64,000 nt of DNA from Engraulis encrasicolus (Eukaryota > Chordata > Actinopteri > Clupeiformes > Engraulidae), in assembly GCF_034702125.1 (NCBI RefSeq), contig NC_085872.1, positions 28,056,134-28,120,133 of the forward strand, read 5' to 3'. The translations under genes were made by a program, and so were the position numbers. This document shows positions 54,793 to 64,000 of the stretch, piece after piece. The notes beneath the pieces are model-generated. The model was not told where the DNA came from. It did no database searches and worked only from the letters and a program-made list of their open reading frames with translations. Position 1 is the first letter of the stretch. Each line of letters opens with the position of its first letter.

Positions 54793-54931
54793 TGCAAAAG
54801 CACATGGAGGAGAGGACGTGATTTAGCTGCTAGGTAGCAAATAATTTTAAGCAACATCCGATGTTTAATATCTCTGGCGGAGAGAGAACAGTACAAATAT
54901 GATTGCAAGAGATGACGCTAATCGGAAAATG
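54793..54931 (+). ncRNA. Candidate first exon of an unannotated transcript
   Basis: Downstream of the CRE/NRF1 patch, the sequence runs to a donor GTAGGG at 54932. An ATG at 54899 gives MIARDDANRKM up to the donor, so a coding start is possible, but I know no matching protein. It lies about 3.5 kb downstream of myc on the same strand, the relative position of the PVT1 non-coding RNA in mammals. That link is inference from position only. Confidence 0.25.
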
Positions 54932-55272
54932 GTAGGGATCCTTTTCTATTTCCACCAGCATTACAAGACACAACTGTGCACATGCTACCCATCAGTGTGG
55001 GATAGCCTGTTAGCTTGCTTGCTAGTTGCTTCAGTTGAACAGAAGTGTGTGTTTGTTTCTGTGTTATTACGAAAGACTGTAGATTAGTCATAACTGAATG
55101 CAATGCCTACATAATGTATGTAAATAGCGGTGTAAGAGCTTGGTGATGCCATCTGTGATGTGACATTTTACTCCATTGGATAATTATTATTGTTGAGCAA
55201 GTTCAAGTTCTTGTTTAGTTTACAAAGTGTTCCATGAATCCTTCTAAGGTTACTGTAGGACTCGCTGTAGAC

Positions 55273-55638
55273 CAGTGTTTCTCAACCTTTTTTTAGGTGA
55301 GGCACCCTTTCAATTCATGAAGAATCTCAAGGCACCCCAAACCAACAAGCCGGAACATGGCATTACATCCGGTCCGATGCCACACAAGCTTAGAAAAGTA
55401 ACACATTTGGAGACGTCACACGACCTACATTCGAAGTTGCAGCTGACTGGGGCGACCTATATTTACTTTATTGTGCGTAATTGGCAGATGAAAGATTCCA
55501 CTGACTAGCATTAACTTATCAATTTAGACAAATATGTATTATATTACATAATTTATTTATCAGCCACGTTTCCGCGGCACCCCTGAGGGGGGCCCTTGGC
55601 ACCCCAGGGTGCCCCGGCACCCCTGTTGAGAAACACTG
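55273..55638. mobile_element. Non-autonomous hAT element
   Basis: A perfect 8-bp duplication CTGTAGAC (55265-55272 and 55639-55646) flanks ends CAGTGTTTCTCAACC and GTTGAGAAACACTG. The perfect duplication suggests a fairly recent insertion. Confidence 0.85.
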
Positions 55639-57668
55639 CTGTAGACGAAAAGTGGTGAAAACAAGTTTTCATTATTCAGAAGTGTATTTCCAAAGTCCGA
55701 TCGAGTCATGCAGCCACGTGCAGTTGATTATTAAAATTAGGTGGCGACGACAGTCCCATGAAGGAGAAGGACAACAGTGGCTCATCTTACTGCAGCGTTT
55801 TGAGTTTGATAATATTACTAGGCTACCCGGGAAGTTGTTAATATTTTGAATAGTGCATTATCATTTCAATATATCCCAATCTCTGACAAAATAACTGTAA
55901 AGAACACTGTATTTAAAATGAAATAAGGTGGCAGTCGCTCAACTGCTATGTGTTTGGGACGTCCTTGTGACTCTCATGGATGCGCCTCATAAATTGTGAA
56001 GGGGAGGAAGGCTAGTCATCATGGAGAGGATCTGATACCCCATCCTCCCCTCACCCCTGTAGATTCTGGCACCAGCCGCTAAGCCCGCCCCAGCTCACCA
56101 GAGTTTGCTGGCTCAGTACCAATATTCTCCCTAGTTGTAACTTTGCAGCTAGTCCAACCTTTGAACACTAGCATACACTGATAACACTCAACTCAAATTT
56201 GGCACAGACATAATAACCAGACTTTATAATACTAGGATGAAGGGAAGCACTGAATGAGTGGTAGTGGGCTAATGATGTGAGGCAGAAGGTGTTGTACAGT
56301 CAGCATACAATCACTGGTGTGGCTTTGGTTCATTGCTTGATGTCTGGACTGCAGTGTGCATGTGCACAATGATCGCTGAGGTTAAATTATGCTCTTCCAC
56401 CCCCTCCACTGCATGGTTCATTGCTCCATATACTCTGGGGAGATTACAGACGTTGTCGACAGCAGCTGATGTCTCTCGGGCTGCGTGCATGCATGGATGG
56501 CAACATGCAGGTCTGGACTGGAATCGAAAAACAACCCGGGCACTTTTGACACATGCCAGCCCATCAGACAGCCCTCTGTTTCTCTGATTTGATTTGAATT
56601 GAAATTGTATTCTGTGATATTATGATTAGCTCAGTCCACAGTTCACATATATTACTGTAAACATAGGCCAGTGGGCCATCATCTAAATTCAGAGCTGGTA
56701 TCTAAAGGAAATAAACAAACTAACTAACTCATTAATTAAAAACAACAGCACCGGCCCCCAAGGAGTGTCGGCACTCTGGGGAAATGCCCTGTATACCAGA
56801 TTACCAGTCCAGCCCTGGCTTCCTGCATCCTAGTCTGAGACTGGGCATGTGCAGCATGTACTCATGAAGATCATGCTTGATGGCTGCAAAATGCTTGATG
56901 GCTGCATAATGCTTGCCTGGCCGAAAGCCGACTGTTGACTTCGTCAAACAGTCTGGCGAAAGCTAAGAGGATTCCGTCTCCGTGAAGGGTGGGGAGATGG
57001 TCTGATCTTACTCTGCCATTTAAATACATTGGAGTTCCGAATTCAAATTAAAACCCATATTGTGCTTTATTAGCATGACTGTTACGATATAGTGTTGCAA
57101 AAGCGTACAAATAACAAAACCTAATTGTGAATAGTGATATCTTAACCAATCAGTAACGGACTTGGCGGACTCTCAACTGTTTCCTGATTGGCTAAACAGT
57201 GATCGAACCAACCTAGGAGGCTTTCACCAGACTACAGTCGGTGCGCCGCCAACAATCTTTGGGTGGAGTACATAGGTCCTGGCGTCGCCAGGCTAGCAAA
57301 ATGCCCTCCTGGTATAATCCCAGGAGGGGCATGGAGCCGGTCCTGGCAGGTGTCCCTGCACCGCACGACTGATGGCTCTCTGTCACTTTCACTGAATTGC
57401 CTCTCCGCTAACCTGCTGAGAGTGTCAAACTGGTTGTGTGGTCTGGTCTGGGCTGGTCTGGTCTGATGACCACACGCACGTTTCTGGCAGTGACACATTG
57501 GCTTTTGTGTGCAGCCCAGTTCCTCATTTCATTTGCTCGTTGTCGTCAATCTCCAATCTGGTATATTATCACCTCCAGTGTGAAAAATGGTCATGACATG
57601 ACCTGCCCACACCCCCCCCCCCACCCCACAAACATGGGCTCATTTATTTAGTGTCGTTCTTCGCTGAG

Positions 57669-57800
57669 CTGGGGTGCATTTCTTGAAAGCATAGTTGTTA
57701 GCAAGTTAGTAAGTTGCGTAGTTGCCAATTTGAAATTGCATTGCAAACTGCAAAGTAGCTAACGTAGTTAGCAACTACGGCATCGAAAAATGCAGCCCAG
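57669..57800. mobile_element. Short MITE, about 132 bp
   Basis: CTGGGGTGCATTTCTTG and the complement of CTGGGCTGCATTTTTCG are inverted ends, continuing through AGTTGTTAGC / GTAGTTAGCAAC, so most of the element can fold back. Target duplication is unclear. Confidence 0.65.
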
Positions 57801-59815
57801 TGTTGCAGCCGTTTTGTTCTTGTGTTCATTTGTAATCCTCACTGTGTTAAGCGTAGTCGTGAGTGACCCATAGTCCCCACTGTTGGCAGCAGCCCTGACT
57901 TGTTGCCTGTGGGGGGTTTCCAAACATGGCTCTCCCTGGAAAGCTTGCAGCTTACATGCTGCCAGTGTCCCTCCTCACGCTGTCTCCTCACCCCAGCTCT
58001 CCCCTCTCCTCCCCTCCCCTCCTCGCTCGGGTCATCGGGGCCACACACGACTGCCCATCATGCTGCCCTGCCCCTGCCTGCCAGCTCCACAATTTCACTC
58101 CTCCGTCATAGTGGGTTTTATTTTCCACCACATCCCACTTCCAGTTTCCCTCCCTCCGCCTGCCTTCTTCCATCACCCCCCCCCACCCCACACACAAAGA
58201 CACACACACACCACCACCACCACCTTTCCCCAAGTGGCCATGGGGGCACCATAGAAGGCTCTGGGCAGGAGTGAGCCTCTGGCTATGTGTGATGTCAAGA
58301 CAGTGAGGGCACACTCGTCACCAGGCTCTCACATGGTGTGTGATGTGACAGACCCAACCCCCAGGGCACACGCACACGCACACAAGTTTACATTTTGAAT
58401 AATCTGTTTTATTAACACAAGGGCAAGCACATTAAGTTAAGAATGCAGTAAAAGAGCCTTGCAAGTAACAATGTGTAGAAAAAGAGACACACAGGCATTG
58501 TTGAGTGATCTGAGAAAGCTGTTCAAACCCCGCCTAACAAGAAGGATTGACAATGACACTGTAGTATCAGAGAAGCTACAATGTTTTGTTATTATAACAA
58601 AGTCAATACTGTACTTTGCAGAGACTTAATCAGCAACATAAGATTTATAGATTTAGATTTAACAACAATCTCTGTTTACAAATAAATCCGTTTTTCATTG
58701 TGTCTCGTCATTGTCCTTGACTGTATGGCAGTCCCTGGTCTCTCCAGACCACAGTAGTAGTAGAGAAACTACAATATTTTGGTGTTGTGATAATCAATAT
58801 TTTGCCGAGACTTTGTCAGTGTCATTAGGTTTGCAACAGCTGAATCTCTTACAAACAAGTCAATTTTTCATTGTGCCTCGTCATTGCACTTAACTGCAGG
58901 CAGCCTCTGGTCACTCCAGACCACAGTAGTAGTTGTAGTGTTGGTGTGTCGTGGGCGGTGGAGCTGCTGGCTTGCGGCATCATTGTGTCTGCTTTGATGA
59001 GCAGTAACACAGGCCTTGGTGGCCTCTGGGCCCCCTCCTGAAACACAGCGCTTGCTTCCCAAGGGAGGGTTGGATTGCTCCCGCTCCTCCAGCTGCAAAG
59101 GAGCAAGAGATGGCTGACCATCTGGAGAAAACGATACTATCGCTGCCAATTCCAGCCATTTAGAGTGGCCCTTCACTCCCCCAACCCACCCACAGCCCCA
59201 TCCCCTTCTGTAGCCTTGACTGCTGTGTTTTCATCAGTCAAAATATTAGATGCCACTTTCACATGCTGTTACCCTCACGCTGTGTTAATGGACAGCATGT
59301 GCTGTCTTCGTGTTGTCTACCACAGTTTATCTATCAAAGATCTCTTGGCCTTGTCTGTGTTGTATGTTTATGTGCACTTGTATAAGTTGAGGCGCCTGAG
59401 GGAAGCGAATCGACTTATCCTTAAGCTTGCACACGTTTGTGCGGCCATGTAATCGACGTTAGTAAATTATTTAGAACGTATCAGGTTGTCTAACACAGAC
59501 ATAGGCAGATTATTGTCAAGCACTGTTGAAAAATATCTGCAATTTGACAAAAACCTTTCAAACAATATATTATTCATTGAAGAAAACTGTTGTCGTGTAA
59601 CTTTTGTAGCTTCTTGTCATCTGAAAGAAAAGAGCAAACAGTTTTGTTTGATTTGAATAATAACGTAATGTATGGGGTTTTACAGGGTTTGTAAATGAAC
59701 ACAAGAACAAGTGGCAATGCAATTCACTGACTCCGTAAACTTGCTGAGGTTTGTTAAGCAAATCAAGACCACCTGTGACTGATTAACTGCTGGGCTTCTT
59801 TTTTTTCTCTTCCAG

Positions 59816-59994
59816 GGGCAGAGGCTTACGGCAATAGGTGATGGCCCTTTGATGGATGCAAGTTGGTGCAACTGGCAGGGGGCTTTCAGGGAACAGATGG
59901 GCTGTGTAGCAGGGAGGAGCTGCACAGATCTGCTATTGACACTCAACCCCTGACAATGTGCTGCCGCAGCAGCCCACAGCAGATGCCTTTGGAG
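59816..59994 (+). ncRNA. Exon-like block downstream of myc
   Basis: A strong pyrimidine tract and acceptor (TTTTTTCTCTTCCAG) is followed by 179 bases of balanced composition and a donor GGAG|GTGTGT. No convincing coding frame spans it. It could be an exon of a long non-coding RNA starting at the 54.8 kb promoter patch, but nothing in the sequence proves transcription. Confidence 0.2.
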
Positions 59995-60500
59995 GTGTGT
60001 CTTTGTGTGAGGTACAGTCAAAGGTTTTTTCTTTTCTGTCATTATGAGGAGGGCCGTGATCTTTGATCACTAGGACTGAAAAACGGTCATTTGATCTCGC
60101 AGCTCGACTTGACGGTGGTTATTGCCACCTGCTTTCGCCAACACCGTAGCAGGTGATGCTCAGGAAAAGTTACTTCCTGTTTTGAGTTGACTGTTGAAAA
60201 GCTGTTTTCCTTGGAAGGCTGGAGTCAAATATAAACAAAGATTTCAAGGCTTGTTATGCAAGCAGTATGTAATGCTTTTGTTCAGTAGTCAGTACCCTGT
60301 ATTTCCTGTTATGAAGCAGTTAAAAATCTGTATCACTGTTTATGTTTGGGGATAAGTTTTTAATCAGATGGACTTGAATCAGGGATGAAAATATTTTCAT
60401 TCTTCGACTGTAAGACAAAGAACACAAACTCGGATGTGAGCATCAACAGCCTTATCTCCACAACTGTGGGTTTAGTAGGACATTTGAAGGCCCTCTAGAG

Positions 60501-60677
60501 CCCAAACTTTATCATTTTTGTTATCTTGTATTTGGTTTATTGTTTGTATACATTAGCTATTACATTTATTTAAATATTTATTTTGTTTCTATGCTTTCCC
60601 TGCCAACATGCCGCGGCCCCCCTTGCACCCTCTCGCGGCCCCGCAGTGGTCCCCGGCCCCCACTTTGAAAACCACTG
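60501..60677. mobile_element. Eroded hAT-like element
   Basis: CTCTAGAG / CTCTAGAT flanks (7/8) surround a segment ending CCACTTTGAAAACCACTG, the complement of a common CAGTGGTTTTCAAAGTGG hAT terminus. The left terminus is not preserved. Confidence 0.5.
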
Positions 60678-63283
60678 CTCTAGATGCTGAATGAAGTACA
60701 TCAGCCATTCAGTGTCTCGTTTACCAACAGAATGTGTTAAGAGTCAGTGCTGTAGCCTGAATGACATTAATGCTGTTTGCATTATAACAAGTGGAGCCAG
60801 TTCTAGCTGAGAGAGATCTAAAACCCTCTCATTATTCACGCCCTCGGGAACTTTGAGCATGAGCTCCCACAGTCTTGCAACTTAAATAGAGACCGACTTC
60901 TCTCAATTAGTCATGAGAGTGAGATGGAAGCTTGAAAGGAAAAAGAGCGAGGCAAATCAATTATAGCAAATGCTTCTTCTAATGGATCTTAGTCGATTTA
61001 ATCTGTGAATGTGTGTGCGTGCGTGTGTGCGTTTGTCTGTCTTTGTGAGAAAACAAGGTAAAAGTAAGCCTACCTCGCTTCCTAAATTTCTTTTCAGAGC
61101 TGAAATGGGCTTTGACACCAGCAGTGCATAATTGCACTGCTTTACGTTTGGTGTGAATTGATTTTTGAAGGCATAGTGAACACCCTTCCAGCCACACCCC
61201 TTTATCATATTACCGGTACATAAAAGTAGGAAGTGGATGTAATGAAGTTAAGAAATTACAGTAAACATCCTCCCCTTATGGGAAGTCTCCCCCAAAAGGA
61301 GAAAGCACTTTGGCTTTCCCAATTGTTTCACTGTGAAACATCCCATCCCATCCCATCTCTCTCCCTCTTCCTCTATCAAGCGTCCATCGCTTCACCCACT
61401 CATGGCCTCAACCACACGGCATAGCACAGCACACCTTCCTGTTATTTTCCCGCGTAGTACACACGAGAGGTCCTGGTGAGCATAGGCAGCGCGCCAGTGG
61501 GCAGCGCCCCACCATCACTTCCTGTTACTCAGCTCTTTTTTGGCGGGCAGATGGGCATTGTCCACAGCGCTCAGGAGAACACCATGCTCCGCTGGACTGG
61601 ACAGCTGATGTGTCCGCCGAGACCCGGAGCGGTCCAGTAGCAGCTGCCCGAAATACCTCCGTCTTTTCCTGCCTGCCATGGGGGTGAGGGAGACAGAGGG
61701 ACTCATTGTGCTGGGCCCCCCTTCTTCCAGAAGGAAGGATCTGCTCTAAGAGGTCACAGCGTGGGGTCGCCAATTAGGCTCCGCGTCAAACTCTGAAGAA
61801 AAAAAACGCAATGACAAACCGGCATTAGCACATGTGTGGTGTTTTTGTTTGTTTTTAAAAAAAAAAGTTTTTGGAAAGCTCACTGTTGTCATCTGTTGAG
61901 CTTTGTCAGAATTTCCCACTTCCCCCCTCCCTGCATTAGTCAGGGCTTCTGGAGACTGCTCCCGCCTTCTCCTGATACCCCGAATATAACTCCCATCTCT
62001 CTGCTCTGCCCTGCTCTCATTTTACCCTTCTGCTATAGGCCTGAACCTAATGACCCTAAAGCCAACTGCCCACCACCTCGTAGGTCCAGGCCAGAGCAGG
62101 CTAAGAGTGCAAGTTGCTGTAATGGACATAAGGCTTGTTGATGCTGATCTAATCTTAGCCGCTCTAACCTTACCTCAACACAAGCTCACAAATCACCAGC
62201 AGCTAATCTGAACGCGATTCGGAGCAGAGTTAAAGTGGGTGGGCAGGCCTCTCCGCAAGCAGAAATAATGGGGGAGGTTTTTAGCTTGCCCTCAGGCCTC
62301 AGTAGAGACTGGGTATAAGGCCTCAGTAGAGACTGCGTATGAGGCCTCAGTTGCCGCGCTGGTTTTCCCCATCAACCCATCTCCACCCCTTGTGTGTTCC
62401 ATTTCCTTTAGATGTTTTTGTCAGTGGGAAGGCTGATCATGTACCGTCTAACAATGGCTCACCATTTGTATGGAAAGAAAAGCTTCTTGACACTTGGCAC
62501 CGGGCCATTATTATCCAAAGTCAATTCTGCCTGTATTTTTAATGCGCTATTTCTGTTCCTGTTGCTCAACTTCTATAGCCCACTCCTGGTGGCGACTGAC
62601 AAAAGACGGCTCCTGAGCTGACATCGATGGCTGAAAATAAGATGAATGGGCTTATATACGCACACAGCACAGAAGGAGCTGTGATGCAATGCGTAAATGA
62701 AACCATGTGTTATGTCAAAGCTTTGCCTCTCCCCCCAAACGTGGTGTCGGAGAGAACCTTTGGTTTAGGCCTGACATCTCCACCCATCTGAAGGCCTAGC
62801 AGACATAAAACCCTCCAATGAGAAGCCTGTACTGTGGACAGGCTCTAGTTTTTGTCAAGGATCCACCAGCCCTATTCCAACCCATTTTATGTAATTTAAT
62901 TGAAAACAGTCTGACCTTAAAATAGTCCTGGTTGAAATGCTCAAACTCTGAAATCCTTATGAGCACGACCTAAGCTAGGGGAGGCGGGGGAGCGCTGCCA
63001 GTAGTTGTTATTTTTTCTTTCCGCTCTCCGCGATGGTGAAACTCACGCAAAGACGTAGACGATGATAGCACATTTTGTCCATCTCTCTTCCGCCCCCCTC
63101 TCTCCCATGGATGTTTTTTATCACTGAATACCCAAAAGAGAGGAGTGTGTGAAACTTTGGCGCTCCGTAGTGCTGCTGATTTCCTGTGAACATGGTCACT
63201 CTCACACTACCCACTGACTCACCCCCCCACCCCCTTTCCTAACCCCGTTCTGGAGCCAAGGTGACATCTCAGCCGGTTCTGTG

Positions 63284-63463
63284 TAGGGGTGTAAATCACA
63301 GCCTCCATGACGATACGATACGTTATCGATTTCTTAAAGCAGGGATTCGATTATTTTCGATACTTAAGAATGCCCAACGATAAGATTCGATTCGATGTGA
63401 TTAAATCGTCGGCCGTAGGATCGATGCAACGATACATCTAATTTTTGATTATTTACACCCCTA
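63284..63463. mobile_element. Non-autonomous hAT-like MITE, family D copy 2
   Basis: A perfect 8-bp duplication GTTCTGTG (63276-63283 and 63464-63471) flanks ends TAGGGGTGTAAAT and ATTTACACCCCTA. The interior matches 22982-23286 but lacks that copy's internal duplication. Confidence 0.85.
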
Positions 63464-64000
63464 GTTCTGTGTCTGATCAGAGTGAGTGAGTGCAAACGTC
63501 AAGACACTGGCCCAGCGTGTTTGCTGACTCACTTTGCCTACCGATGTGGGGATGATTTACTACGTCTGTGTAAAGGGCTCCGAGTTAGTCGTAGCCCCTG
63601 CCGCTGTATTTTTGGACAGTGCTGTGTAAGTAGGGGTGATGCAAGGAATGTGTAATGCAATAAAGGAACATCTTGCTCCTGTAAGTGCGCAGGGGAAAAA
63701 ATAAAGATCCCCGGAGTGGAGCAGAGGTTGAAGTCCTGTTATAGCCCCTCTGGATGCGAAGTCTGTAATGTACACATATACGCTGCCAGATGTCTTAAAA
63801 TATCCCCCCTGGTATTCTCTTCCTGATCCCCCCCTTCTAGAAGCGTCCGTGTTCTCTCTGTAGTCAGTACACATCTTTGGCTGACACAGCAGTGAGCTCA
63901 GCCTTAGTTCTCTGGTCAACTCGGTCGGTACCACCAGACTGACTCAAGATGGTTTTTAACCCTCAGATACTCCCACCCCAGCCCAATTTCTCTTTGTTGT

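Larger units (their letters stand above)
55647..63283. other. Gene-poor downstream region of myc
   Basis: Apart from the transposons and the exon-like block listed, I see no supported gene. Proline-rich and GC-rich frames at 57883-58314 and a basic minus-strand frame at 61515-61706 (MAGRKRRRYFGQLLLDRSGS) show no family match or supporting splice structure. Confidence 0.5.

Noticed and set aside
56880..57300. Possible inverted-repeat element ending CCTGGCGTCGCCAGG
   Set aside because: Ends could not be matched convincingly and no target duplication was found.
57883..58314. Proline/serine-rich frames on both strands
   Set aside because: Low-complexity C-rich DNA; no domain, no conserved motif.
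61515..61706. Minus-strand frame MAGRKRRRYFGQLLLDRSGS
   Set aside because: Looks clean but is short, without a recognisable family or clear splice context; left unannotated.
51312..64000. Search for miR-1204-type hairpins of the PVT1 locus
   Set aside because: No hairpin could be recognised by eye with any confidence.

Overview
The window is nuclear DNA of a ray-finned fish, almost certainly a teleost. Its genes are split by GT-AG introns, the proteins they encode match vertebrate families closely, and the non-coding DNA is full of dinucleotide microsatellites, tRNA-derived SINEs, Tc1-like, hAT-like and TTAA-flanked elements typical of fish. Nothing prokaryotic or plasmid-like is present. 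I cannot name the species. Layout from left to right: (1) First coding exon of amphiphysin (amph) on the minus strand at about 2.65-2.72 kb; the rest of the gene leaves the window to the left. (2) A divergent intergenic stretch, then otulin on the plus strand (coding 5183-15313, 8 coding exons), the Met1-linkage-specific deubiquitinase. (3) ankh on the plus strand (coding 17662-35243, 12 coding exons, 499 residues), a membrane exporter controlling extracellular pyrophosphate. (4) A transposon-rich spacer. (5) A two-exon gene for an unrecognised highly charged coiled-coil protein, 41360-42802, with its own TATA box. (6) More SINE and transposon relics. (7) A c-Myc gene (coding exons 49736-50378 and 50743-51311, 403 residues). 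(8) About 12.7 kb downstream of myc with no confident gene. It holds a promoter-like patch at 54.74-54.93 kb, an exon-like block near 59.8-60.0 kb, and a decayed Ig-like open frame on the minus strand near 54 kb. The genes do not form an operon or a single pathway. OTULIN next to ANKH is the vertebrate order (human 5p15.2), while AMPH and MYC lie on other human chromosomes (7p14 and 8q24), so the window records a fish-specific or ancestral linkage. Gene models were built by joining exons by eye on reading frame, GT/AG sites and remembered family sequence; no alignment was run. The most interesting items are a near-perfect 1.3 kb inverted Tc1 element in otulin intron 3, a duplicated decoy acceptor plus 22-nt exon fragment in front of ankh exon 2, a tandem duplication in the myc 3' UTR that doubles a Pumilio site, microsatellites that form or abut ankh splice acceptors, loss of the C-terminal ETSL motif in OTULIN, and the orphan coiled-coil gene. 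I saw no clear sign of a wholly new multi-gene system.
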